Positions 22,180 through 33,500 of a stretch of 35,507 nucleotides of DNA are shown piece after piece. How positions within the stretch are numbered: the stretch's first letter is position 1; every line of letters starts with the position of its first letter. Origin of the DNA: Pelomyxa schiedti (Eukaryota > Evosea > Pelobiontida > Pelomyxidae); the NCBI GenBank assembly GCA_020536535.1, contig JAHLWZ010000971.1, positions 1 through 35,507 on the forward strand. The letters run 5' to 3'. A program made the translations under genes and the position numbers. The notes under the pieces are model-generated. The model worked only from the letters and a program-made list of their open reading frames with translations, was not told the origin of the DNA and ran no database searches.

Positions 22180-24282
22180 ATGGATCCGGACGACACGGCG
22201 TGGTCAGATCCTACTAGTACGACGTCTAGTGCTTCGGCTGTTATCACGCCCACATTGGCGTTTTCTGAAGTGCCACCATCTATGGAGACGTCTACAGTAA
22301 TTCCTGCTGCAACTTGCTTGACGTCGTCGTCGTCATCATCGGTGCATAAAAATGAGGGTCCTAGGTTGTTGAATTACAGTGCCTTCAATTCACTTGCCAA
22401 ATCCAGTGCTAGTGCTGTGGCTGGTGCTGCCGGCTGGTGTTGCAGTATCGAGTTCCTTCCGTATTCGCTTCTCTTTAACCTGTGGGTAAGGTATTGCTCA
22501 AAGGGCTTATGGCGGTGGCAAAGGACTGTTGGGGCTTGATACTTTGAAGGTAAAGAACCGGAGAGATAGTGGATGTTCTCTGACTCTCTCTCTGTAGGTG
22601 AATAAGCGAAATGAAGGTGACGACAAAGAAGAATGGAATAAAGAACAACAGACAAGCTTGTGGCAGCGCCTATCGTCTCTTATTGGTAATCGAATGGAGC
22701 AAGGCAAAGTTTTACATACCTTTTCACGATTTTCTTCAGGAAAGGACATAGTTAGCCTTATTTCACTTCCGATATGGGTTTTTGAGCCCACATCATTCTT
22801 GCAAACAATGGCGGAACCACTTCAATACAGTGCCCTTCTGGATAAGGTTGATGTGTTTTGTATTTCCTTTTGGAACTCAGCCGTTATTCAGGCAGTGGAA
22901 TGTGAATGTGTACATGAAAAGCTTGCATACATAACAGCGTGGGTAACTGCAATGTACTCTCTTGCTGTTCGCACAAGTATAACTCTCCTTGGTGTTATTC
23001 TTGACTGATAATTTGATAAAGGGAAACCCTTCAACCCTCTCCTGGGTGAGACTTTCGAGGTAATTGCCAAAGATGGCTCTTATCGCTTTTTGGCAGAGCA
23101 GGTCTCTCAACCGTTATTCGTTTCCTTTTTCTCAATAGCCTTGCAGGTCAGTCATCACCCTCCGATATCGGTGAGTACCTTGATGCTTTTCTCGATTCTT
23201 CAACCTTAAAACAGGTAGCAAAAGTGTGGGCAGAGAAATGGTGGCTCGTTTTGGAGCTTCATGTTTGTACAAAATTCTATGGAAACTCACTCGAGGTCAC
23301 AATTGAAGGAACGAACCATTTCCAAGATCTGCAGTCAGGAACTCATTTCACATGGGGCCATCTGAGGTAAAACATTTACTTTCTTTTGCCTCCACTTATT
23401 CTCGCAAAGCACCACTGCCCACAATTTGCTTCTTGGTTCAGTTTGGGTAGACCACTGGGGAGACCTAACAGTTAGGTCCTCTACTGGTGATTATGCCAAT
23501 GTTCGTTTTGAGAAGACTGGTTGGATGTCCGCTGGTAAGATTTCAATTCTTTGACACAGCAATCTGACTTATTATCAGGAAGATATCAAGTTTCTGGAGG
23601 AATATTCGATGCCAGCAACGTGAAAGAAATGGAGCTCAGTGGGAAATGGAATGAGTCGCTCTGGGCACACAGGGTTCATCGTAACGACTCAGGACGAGAC
23701 TGCGTGCACGATACACTTTTGTGGGCTTTTGTTCCAGAGCCTGTGCACCCCAAGTAGGTTTTCATTTGTGAACAAACTCTCTCACCCTTGATAGATTCAA
23801 GATCAACAAGTTCGTTCAACAAAACCTTCTTGGTATTAGTTTTAATGTTGGCTAACCAAGTCTAACATGCCTCAAGCCATTACGGCCGAGCAACGAGCTG
23901 TCCTACCCCCACTGACAGCCGTCTCAGGCCAGATCGCTTACAGTTGGAGTTAGGAAACACAGAAGAAGCAGCAATGCATAAAGTAAAGATGGAGGATATG
24001 CAAAGGACAGAAGAGAGGGCCAGGCGAGAAAGTGGCAACAAGTGGATACCTGCTCATTTCGAGGTTTGTCCAAACGGTCTCTACGTTCTTTCTCACGGTT
24101 GTGTTGTCAACAGAAAACTGCCTACGGTACAGACGGACACGTTTGGGTTCGTAGTATCCCCTATCTCTTGTTGTCGGTTTTGATCTGATCGACTCCTTAA
24201 CCAAAAGGAACTTTGCTCGGCCTACTGGGAAGAGAGGGACAAAAGAGAGGCTGCCTACACAGAAGAAAAGCATAGTCCGTAG
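22180..24282 (+). CDS. Oxysterol-binding-protein-related lipid transfer protein (ORP)
   Basis: ORPs move sterols and phosphoinositides between membranes at contact sites. After a Ser/Thr-rich N-terminus, spliced exons give the ORD: FSRFSSGKDIVSLISLPIWV (lid and first strand), KPFNPLLGETFE (the LGETFE block), then the signature EQVSHHPPIS. EQVSHHPPIS is split by an intron after EQ, and its two histidines bind the phosphoinositide headgroup. WWLVLELHVCTKFYGNSLEV, VSGGIFDASN and PTDSRLRPDRLQLELGN follow, with a charged helix and a short tail ending TEEKHSP at TAG 24280-24282. No PH domain or FFAT motif is visible, so it is a short-type ORP. A one-base shift is needed inside the C-run at 23906-23910 to join AITAEQRAVLP to PTDSR; no intron explains it. 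Confidence 0.88.
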
Positions 24283-24607
24283 TCAAGTCTCATACAAAAA
24301 TAACCCCCATTGTTTGTTTCTACTGCTTGGGTCTCCCCAGCATCCGAGGAGCCTTGCCCGGCCAGGGTCCAAAGACTCAAAAAAAAGGGCTGTGTGGCAA
24401 GGTGACTTCGCGTCCCTGCAGTTCTTGTGCGGTTCTAATCACTGATGGATTTCGGGGAAATCTGGAAAGGATTCCTTAGAGTGGTCACTATCCAAACCCA
24501 TCTACCTCGGAACAGTGTGAGTCCAAATGTTTTGTTGCGGTGAAGAGCCGTGTAAGATATTGATAATGGGTCACAAAAAAAGATAAAAGATTTGCTCAGC
24601 GTGCCAC
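24283..24607. other. Convergent 3' ends of the ORP and SNAPC4-like genes
   Basis: Gene-free 3' flanks of two convergent genes; I see nothing else in it. Confidence 0.5.
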
Positions 24608-27600
24608 TCAGGGTCTCTGGGACAAGGAGGATAACATGGTATCAGGTGGTGGTTGTTGTTGAACTTGTTGTATTTGTACTGGTGGATATTGTGGTGGTTG
24701 TAGAGGTAGGGGTTGTGGTTGTTGTTGATGGACTTGTTGTTGGTGTTGTTGGACTTGTTGTGGTAGTGGTAGTGGTGTCTGCGGTGAGGGTGGGGCATCT
24801 TGGGAGTTCTTCCTTCTCCTTGCGGTTCTTGGTTGCTTGGGTGGCCTCTCTGGAAGTGGTTTTCGTCGAACATATGGTCTCTTGGTTCTTTTTGGTGGCT
24901 GGGAGTCTGTTTGTTGCTGCGGTTGCTGCTGTGGCTGCAGCTGTTGTTGTGCAACTATGGGTGATGGTGCAAGTTGGTGAGGGGAGGTTGCCGGAATTAG
25001 TGCTATTTGCTGTGCCGGTACTTGTGATTGAGTGAGCTGTGGTGGTATATTGGAAGGGGCTGCAACTGCACCTGTTTGTGAAGGGGCCAGTTGAGACAGT
25101 TGAGACAGTTGAGACGGTTGGGTGGAAGTTTGGCTTGATTCAGCTACTTGCGGAGTTTCTTGACTTGTGGAACTAACCCTCCGCTTTCTGGGTCTTCCCC
25201 TTGCGGGTTTTGACTTGGCAACATTTCCATCCTGATGATTCTAATTTACCAATATAAAAGTGCATAACTGTTGTACCTCGCCTTTGTCATTGCTTGTAGG
25301 CGTTGAGGAAATTTCAGAACCCACAGATTCAAGGTCATCCTCAATGTCATCAAGTGTCAGTAATGATCTCTCACACTCTCGTCCAACAAAATTTCGTGGC
25401 AATACTGTCTTTATTTTTGTTGGAATTTAGGTGTAGTTTAAACAGTAGGAATATGATACCATTTTCCTTCTCACTTTGTGCTGGTATGACTCTAACTCTG
25501 GGTCGGGACTAATGGCTTTCCACCTCCGCCAGCACTGCAACCAACCAAATTAAAGAAGAAAAGGAAGGCGTCAATTACCCACCTGGTTATCAGTCCTGCA
25601 AGGAATTTTGCTTGCTATTAGGGACCATTTTTCTCCATATTTATGATACAGATCAAGTAGCATTTTATCTTCCTGAGGGAGGTAATGTGTCACTATGTAT
25701 CACAGGAGGAAGGAAAATTAAATACCTCTGGTGTCCAAACACTGGAGAGAATAAGAGAGGGGTCAAGGACATTCTTCCATCGTTCTCTGCACTTAACATC
25801 CGATCTGTTGGGCACATGATGTGCAATCTTAGCCCATCTTTTTGGTCCATAATAGTGTGACGCTATCATCAGCCTCTGAGAAGAAAATTTAATGTCGAAA
25901 TAGTTATTAATTGGGGTGTAACTATGTCTTCTTCATCATTCCAGTGCCCTTGTTTGAGGCTCGGTTTCAGGGATTTCAGCCACCTGTGTAGGCATTGCTG
26001 CCCATTCCGTCCAGGCAACAAGCTTGCAACTTTTTTGTTTTGTTTTGTTTTGTGAGAGATGCAAAGTAGATATCAAAAAATATTACCTCTTTGCCAGTCT
26101 TTCTCTCCATAAGTAGCAACAGACCGTTTAAGTATTTCATCCTCTGCTGCGGTCCACTTGCTTTGTTCTAAGTGAGACCTTTTGTTTTTTATAGTGGGAC
26201 ATGCCTGTGCAATGACTGGGAATTGAGACTTCGTTGGTACCTTGCCAGACATTGATAAGCCTGGCGACCGCCCTGTTTGGAATTTGAATTCTAAGAGAAA
26301 AACTTCATTGGCTTCGGCACTCACACCCAACTCGGCTGCGATTAGATCCCAGTCATGTGCATTGTATTTTTTGGCCAGCTGTAGCAGTCGTATATCCTCT
26401 TCCTTTGTGAAGGGGTTTTTGTTAATGGTTGGAGACTGAACATTCATCCAGCGGCGTTTGCATTCTGCAACACTGTGTGATGGAACCTAGAATATATGAA
26501 ATTTTTTTCCTGGTTTCTTCACTTACAGCTGACTGTACTTCATTCCAGTCAAACTTTGGATGTATGCAAGAAAGTAGCTTTTCATCTGGAATATTTCGAA
26601 GAGCTAGGAGCTCCAAGTTCCATCTTGCAGACTCCTCTGGGGTGGTACCCTCCCCAATGTTATACCTGTGAGAGAATTATTTTATGAGTGCACTTGTTTC
26701 ACAGACTTGGTGTAGGTGATCTCTTCTGTCATCAGAGTCAATTGCTGTTTCCTTGTTTTATTGAGTGGACATGAGAAACAGGGTATAAAACAAACTTTAC
26801 AGCAGTGTAAAGTAGTGCGGAATCCTTTTCACCCCCTGTGAGAGCCATTATCAGTGTAAGTAAGTTGTGGGAAAAGTTGTTACATTGAGCAATTGACTCG
26901 GGTGTTGGTACTTGATTTGCTGCTTGGTGAATTGCGTCGAGGTTTGGTGGAGGTTCCTAAAAGGAAATTGAATCCTTCACTTCAAGTAGTCAATAAGGAC
27001 CTTTCCAAGCTTGTCTAAAAAGTAGGACCTACCAGGTATGTGCGTTGATCTATGTACATTGGCAGCAGCAATCTTCTTGTTGGCAGTTCGCAACTTATCC
27101 ACACGTTCCTTTCAGTAGTTTTTAGCATTTTTAATTTGTCTTTCTCATTCTGGGCGGCTTACATAGAGTGTTTCACACTCACTGAGGGCATAGTGCAGAG
27201 TAGTGGCAGTTTTCATTAGCATTTCCTGGTGCAGTAAGATCACTTCAATGTAAAACTCTATTGCTTTCGCTCACAGCAACGTACATACATAATATTTGTG
27301 AGCTTGCTTTGAGAGAGCCTCCAAAACTGGGTCCACATGTAACTCATTCTCACGCTTTGTAATCACTAAGGAAGTGGAAAGAGGAGAAGTAATTCCACTG
27401 GAGGGCGTGAAAGGAGTTGGCGGGTTGGTATTGTCTGCCATCACAGAGGTTTGAACATCGAAAGTGGCTGCTAAATTACAAGATTGTTGAAGATTTTCCA
27501 GTCTCCTTGCCGAGGAAGAGTTTTGTGTACCACCACTAAGCAACGAGGAGCACTCAGAATGTTGTGTTGGGCTCACTGCATCACTCAAGTAAGAGGAGCC

Positions 27601-28260
27601 ATCCAAACCAGAACCAGAACCAGGTGCAGCACCTCCCTCCCCCTCCGGATTGTCATTTTTTCGCCTGATCTTGTCTTCAAAGTCCTTGTCCAGGATATAC
27701 TCGAGATCCTGTTCGCCCCCGTCCTCGCCTCCCATAACCGCCGCTGTGCCTGTTCCCGTGCCTGTGATTGTGCTTGTGCTTGCGGTCGTGGTCGTGGTCG
27801 CGGCTGCGCTTGCGCGAGCAGCTTCTTCCTCAAGTTCGCCGTCGACGTCGGGCTCAGCCTCAGGCTCAGCCTCAGCCTCGACGTGGACCCCGCCCCTAGA
27901 TGTCGCCGCGCCCATCTCGTACACCTCGTAGTATTCATCGGGCCCGAGGGTGCCAGTGTCGTCGCCGTAGTCGTTGTTGTTGTTGTGGGTGTTGGCCGCG
28001 GGGGCATCGGCGCCGTTGTAGTTGTTGTCGTAGCCGTAGCGGCTGGCGGCGCCGTCGTCGTTGTCGTAGCCGTCGTCGTCGTCGGCGTTTCCGGCGTTGG
28101 GGGTGTCGTTGGCGGCGGCCGTATCTCGGCTGCTGTTGTTGGGGGACGCCATTTCGGCATTAAGTAGTTCGTCAAGGCGAGATGCGGACAGGTCGAGGGC
28201 GTCGTCGGCAGCTGCAATCTCGGCGCCGCTGCTTGTTGGCGCATCGCCTCGCTCAGTCAT
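24608..28260 (-). CDS. SNAPC4: SNAPC4/SNAP190-like Myb protein, snRNA-gene transcription
   Basis: SNAPC4 is the DNA-binding subunit of the complex that activates small nuclear RNA genes by recognising the proximal sequence element. Starting at MTERGDAP (28260), an acidic Ala/Thr/Asp-rich N-terminus is followed by a helical region with RRLLLPMYIDQRTYL and EPPPN, matching the block ahead of the Myb repeats in SNAPC4. Then come a half repeat and four repeats, as in SNAP190: FDWNEVQSAV...AECKRRW with SPTINKNPFTKEED; HDWDLIAAELGGRQAYQCLARY; SKWTAAEDEILKRSVATYG with GQQCLHRWLKSLKP; HWNDEED with RWAKIAHHVPNRSDVKCRERW; and EDKMLLDLYHKYG with CRTDNQCWRRWKAI. The C-terminus has an AT-hook (KPARGRPRKRR), QLS repeats, a basic patch and a Gln/Pro-rich tail to TGA at 24608-24610. 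It is intron-rich; one 38-nt intron joins RSLNSQ to SHLEQSKW. Confidence 0.8.
25091..25126 (-). repeat. Four-unit 9-bp coding repeat
   Basis: Four copies of TTGAGACAG (the last with one change) lie in the SNAPC4-like C-terminus and encode QLSQLSQLS on the minus strand. Confidence 0.85.
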
Positions 28261-28392
28261 TTTTTTTTTGTTATTGTGTTGTTTCTGATTTTTCCGCCTG
28301 GGCGCATCTACTATCCACTGAGGATATTTGCTCCAACCGAGGAAGAGGGGAGTGAGCTCACACAAGGTCCACGAGCACTCCCACCCAGCATA
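28261..28392. promoter_or_regulatory. Short bidirectional promoter, SNAPC4-like (-) and two-TM protein (+)
   Basis: Only 132 bp separate two divergent ATGs. No named element is recognised; the call rests on gene layout. Confidence 0.4.
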
Positions 28393-29776
28393 ATGAAGGT
28401 CGCCATAGTTTCTACACAGAACTTGTTCGAGGAAAAGACTTGCACGAAAGATAGCAGATCTCCTACGATGAATGTGGGTGTTGTAGTTGCAGTGGCGGTG
28501 TTGGCTGTGGTTGTTGGGGGCAGTAACATTTACCCCCAGTATCTATACTTCAAGTAGGGACGCTTTTATGTTTGGTTTTTGCGCACACCTCGCCACAGTT
28601 TTGGGTTTTTTTTCCTAATTCACTTTTTCCCCCACGTCGTAGCACCCTGCAATTGGATGATTTGGCTGAGAGAGGAATTTGTGTACTTTCTGGCAGTATG
28701 TGACAACATAAATCGTTTTCTGTTTCCCCCTTTGTTTTTTTTTTTTTTTTTTTTTTTTTGGGACTGTGCTTTTGTCGTTACTGTGAAGATAAGTTTATCT
28801 TCTTTCAGTAGTAACAAAGAAAAAAATGGTGACACTGTGCAGAGGATGCATACCAACAAGGGAGTGGGACTTACAAGTACCGCAATGTGTGGGCCTGTGT
28901 TGTGGGTGAAATATCAGTAGCTAACTTCAACACTGGTGTGCTTGCAAACCCAGCTTTCGACTTTTCTTTCCTCTCCTGCTTATACAATGACTAGAAGTGG
29001 GCCTCTTATTCTCAACAAAAGATCCTTTGGTTGTGAGCTCCACCCAATATATGGGCACTCTTGAAACTGTCCGAAGCAAGGTACAGTTTTGTTAAGTCTA
29101 TAGACTCAAACACTGTTAAAACTACTACAGTACAATGTGGCCGCGTCTGTCAATAATGCCACACTGTTTGAATCGCTTCACTATGATGATCAGCAGCACC
29201 AATTTATGCTTGCAAGAGGGGTCGATTCCTCACAGGTCTGTATCACCACCTACCTCTCAAGTCTCAGTCACTCTTAGCGCATAGACTGGATTGGAATACC
29301 TGCAGCGGACATACCTGATTTGTATGTCCAAAGTGAAATTGGTAACATATACCCCATTGTGCCTGTTCCAGGCAGTTTCTACATTGTGCGGATGGCTTCA
29401 GATTACTTTGGAAATACAACAGACTTAACAGTGTGGCTTGTATGTAAATAGGCTTGAGTACTAAGCACATAACCAGAAATACACAAAAGCCTTCCTCAAG
29501 GTCCTAGTCGTGGATATTCTCCCCCAGAATGACGGCTGCAGCATCCGCTGGGCAATGTTTTGGGGAATAGAGAGATACACCAGTGAAGATGACCAAGTGT
29601 ATGCTCTTGCTAAAAACGCCAAGGCAATAGGCACTGGAGCCCTCATCATGGCTGTATTTCTAGCAGGCTGCCTTGCAGCCTTTGTTTTTGCACTCTTCAT
29701 GTGGAAAAAGCAAGAGAGTTCCAGCACAGAAGGTTCAGAGGAGAAAGTCTTGACCACAACAAATGGGACATTCTAA
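28393..29776 (+). CDS. Protein with two membrane segments and a large lumenal domain, family unknown
   Basis: I could splice a continuous frame from ATG 28393 to TAA 29774-29776, roughly 300 residues. Near the N-terminus is a membrane segment (NVGVVVAVAVLAVVVGG), and near the C-terminus another (IGTGALIMAVFLAGCLAAFV) followed by a charged tail. Between them is a domain with few Cys and possible N-glycosylation sites (NATL, NTTD). It includes TYKYRNVWACVVGEISVANF, GLLFSTKDPLVVSSTQYMG and DLYVQSEIGNIYPIVPVPGS. The layout recalls CDC50-type flippase subunits, but their conserved motifs are missing and I do not assign it. Two introns are typical: 28554-28642 (phase 2), and one ending TAG near 28990 that removes an in-frame stop. 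The second intron (about 28696-28842) contains a 25-T run at 28735-28759. Function unknown; probably an endomembrane protein. Confidence 0.6.
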
Positions 29777-29970
29777 TCACAGCAACATAACACATGTATC
29801 CCTAACCAAGAAAAAAAAAACCAACAACAGCATGCAAAAATACTTTGTGTTAGAATTCACTTGCAGTGGAGTTTTTCATCAAATATCTGCAGGTATGTCC
29901 AGGCAGGTGGGACCACACCATAAACCACAAATCTAAAGACTGTCCACACCCCAAAAGAGAAACAAATAGC

Positions 29971-30411
29971 ATGGACCGTTTCCAAGACGAGCCCAATCAA
30001 GCGCAACTCTCTCAAAAAGAAAAAGTGAGGTCTATTGACGAGAGCGAAACCCCGGCAAAAAGGAAACAAAAAATGGACGAGGGTAGGATACCTTTCAGGG
30101 AGTAACGACGTATACTGGTACTCTGGCCCTGCCTGCTATTGATTGTCCCTTGGCGCTTGCCCCAATACAACTCCATCCCACCTGTGCACGAGTACTACAA
30201 CACCGGAGTCAGTTGTCGTGGTGGGATGCGTGATTGTGATTATGGGTATAGTTGCACGAGATATACCTTGGGCGACTTGTCTTGCCTGCGGTTGTTCTGC
30301 GGCGACGTGCATGGCTTGTTGAGTCGCAGTGGTGTGCAGGTTTTCAAATATAAAGTGTCAAAAATTACTAATCTCAAACTACAGATACAGTTAAATGCCA
30401 AACGACCTTAG
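29971..30411 (+). CDS. Uncertain small ORF: basic N-terminus, stop, then a hydrophobic Cys-rich segment
   Basis: From ATG 29971 a charged peptide (MDRFQDEPNQAQLSQKEKVR, later PAKRKQKMDEGR) runs to TAA at 30103-30105. The same frame then stays open to 30411 and begins with a membrane-like segment (ILVLWPCLLLIVPW) and a Cys-rich stretch (VSCRGGMRDCDYGYSCTRY). A small single-pass membrane protein would fit if the stop were removed by an intron or is an error, but the only candidate intron (30083-30098, 16 nt) is too short and breaks the frame. There is no family match and no close neighbour relationship. Confidence 0.25.
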
Positions 30412-30543
30412 TTTAAAATGCAGCCCCAACAGGGACATTAGTGGTCCCACTTACACAAAGAACTCATAACACCAAAACACCCTCTTTTAAAAAAAATAGG
30501 TCTTCCTAGAAATAGAATCCCTGAAATTTCAGCCAAATCCCTC

Positions 30544-33500
30544 CTACAGGAGAGGTTGTGCAATGAAAATGTGCTCGTGTGTGGGTGTAAAGAAGTCCTT
30601 CTGGCTGTGTAGGATGGAGAATTTTTCGGAAACCAATAGTTGTTGCACAGCATCTAACGGCAAGTACAAAAGGTGGTCCACCTGTTTGTTAACGTTAGAA
30701 GAAATGTGATGTAATAAAAAGTTGAGGAACCTTGTAGGGCAAGTCTCGCAGTGCTGCTCTGTACACAGGGACCCTGAGAAGGAGAACTCCAGGCGGCTTA
30801 CCTGTGGATGGTTGTGGCAACAGAATTTGCCGTACGTTTCGAAGGTATTCTCTGGGAGTGCTCACATGCTCCAAGACATCGAACATTGTGACAATGTATG
30901 GTTGCTCAAGGTTGTGTGTGCTCAATACGGCGGATGGAGAATCCCAGAATTGTGTATGAAATATGAGTGGCACTGGAGGTGTTCCAGATAAATTTGCTAA
31001 AAGTCCTTGTGATTGTTCAACGGCATGCATGGAACAGTCAATTCCATAAGCTTTCCAGCCGGCTTTGTAAGCGGCCATTATGTTGGCACCAAATCCCGAG
31101 CCCAAATCAAGAAGTGCCGCATTTGTCACTGTTTTAGGGTTTGGCAACCCACTTTTCTGGAGGCACTCATTTAGAAGATCCATGAAAAGCCTTCCGTTTT
31201 CAATTCTTGAGAGCTGCTGTTCAGGATAGTTACAATATCCACAAATAGAGCTGAATTCATTGCAAAAATAGGTTTCACTTTGGTATAGGGCATCATACAG
31301 TCCTGGCAGAGAAAAGGTGTTGAAGCAAGTGTTACACTGTTTGCATAAGCATAATTTTCTTGCTTCAGCCAGAGCCACGAAGTCAGAGGGTGACAAAATC
31401 ACCTTGGATGAACTTGTCTTTGGAGGTAGTGATGTGAAGTTTGTTTGGCATCGTGGTTGTTGGTCAACCTCCAAGTCACTGACTTGTTGAGAGGCACATA
31501 CAGGACACTCCACGAGAATTGGGAATTGATTTAAACCAGTGGATTCTGTCTTTATTAAGGCACGTAATGCTTCTGGTATCACAACTTCACTCATGTATTG
31601 AAGACAGCTACTCTTTATGAACCTAAACCTGACCTTGTATGTTGAGCATGTGAACATTCCTGGGGTATGTCACTCAGACCAACTGTATGGAGAAAATACC
31701 TTTACAAATCGTGTGGTCACATATTGCCGGAATTGATTGCATGCTAGGAGAGCAAGGGCATGAATCACTCACGGGTACTCCCTCAGCTTGAAGCAGTGTT
31801 TGTATCACAGAGCTCAGAAACAATAATCCCTTTGCAGGCATTGATACAAATCCAGAGTGAGTTCCTGTGTGATGAGCCTTGAAAGCCATTTCGTTTGCTT
31901 TCCAACGGCTGCATACACATTCGTGTAGTTCTCTCATAGGATCGCATAGTCTCACATTAATGGGACACTTCAAGTTTGGTTTTCCTTCAATTACAGAGAT
32001 ATCTTCCAGATCTACCTGCTCACTCTGCAACATGGAGAATTTGTCTCCGAACTGCAAAAGATTAGTACTTGGCAGGGTAAACACTAAAACCTGTGTGTAC
32101 ATCTGTGGAGTAACGTGAACACAAGCACCTAAGCAAGAATAGGTTGCTGCTCTCCAGCAACTATAGGCAAGAGTTTCTTTTGTTTCCCAAGGAGAGAAGA
32201 AAAGAAGATCCATAGCCGGATTGATTCCAATTGACAAACAGCAATCCAATGCTGAAGCACGTTAGTCTAGCCTACATAATGGCAAATTACTCACCCACTA
32301 AATTGGTTTTCTCTGTCGTGTCCTTGCACATCCCGTTGAGTACAGAGTCGCAGAATGACTCTATGCCAAGAGTAATCTGAACGAATCCTGCTTTGTTCAA
32401 TCTGCTCAGAACAGTGGGGGAAACTGTGTCTGCCCGTGCTTTGCACGTTTTTGGTATTTTGGTTAGTCCCGCTTTGATAATTTCATCACAGATTTCAGTT
32501 GCCACTTCGACATCCACAAGAAAATCATTATCACTCACATGAACACAATCAAATGTTGAATTTGATGGGCCCATGGCATTTTGTATAGCTGATATGATAC
32601 TTGCAACAGGTGTAGGAACTGTCTGATCACGAGGGGCACTGCAAAATACACACCTTCCCCTGCATTTATCACTCACTTTCACATAGAGTTTATGTACACC
32701 TGTGCCACATGGGTAAGGTGAAACTGTTTGTTGCCTTCTGCTGTTGTCAACTTCTTTGTAGCAGGTAGTATTGACTACGTCTTGAGAACTGGTGGTATAG
32801 GCAATTCCTGCCCCAATTTCGTCTGCATTTACGGTCATAAATTGAAAAGCAGAGGATGCGGTTGCTATATATTTGCATGAGTCATCCAGCACTCGGATGA
32901 ACAGATTGGGCAAAGAGGATAATTTACGGAACAGTGTAAATTTCCATGATTGGAAGCGAGCCCAAGGCTCTACTTCGGTTCTGTGTTGTAACAAAAAGGA
33001 TGCTATCTGATGAAGAATGGCTTCCCCTGGCCCTGCCACATAGATATCAAATGGAAGTGATTCAAATAACTTTGCGTGAGGGTAATGACTGATATTCAGC
33101 CCCCCACAAACCAGTAGAGCATCAGGGAGAGTCTTATACACTTCCATTATGAGTGGGGCATCGTTTCTCAATGTTTGTGGAATAAAGCTGAAACCTACGA
33201 CGTCATAGTCAGCCCTTGAGAGTACAATTTTCAGAGATTCAGCTGGGTGATCACAGAGATTTGGATTGAACACACGACAATCTACAAAGTCGGTGTCATG
33301 TGTCATATAGTGACGGAGTTGTTCCAAACCCTATAAGTTGTGTAAGGAGGATGCCAAAAGGGAAATAAGAGGGTACCCAATGAGGAGCTACAAATGGAAG
33401 TGTGGAAGCTCCCCCTTGAGCGGTACCACAGGGAGCAATAAGAAGAATTCTAATGAACTGATTACGGTGCCTTACAGGCACAGAAGGGACTTTATTAGCA

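Noticed and set aside
24571..24954. Asn/His-rich minus ORF and Val-rich plus ORF over 24571-25035
   Set aside because: Both are alternate-frame readings of the Gln/Pro-coding repeats of the SNAPC4-like tail, whose frame joins the Myb exons.
27150..27162. A 13-nt intron (GTAAGCCGCCCAG) that would restore frame in the SNAPC4-like gene
   Set aside because: A normal 43-nt intron starting at the better donor GTGAGT and ending GAGAAAG also restores the frame, so an ultra-short intron is unnecessary.
27484..28288. Several plus-strand ORFs (Val-rich, Arg-rich) and another minus frame
   Set aside because: Low-complexity, GC-rich shadows of the acidic N-terminus of the SNAPC4-like protein.
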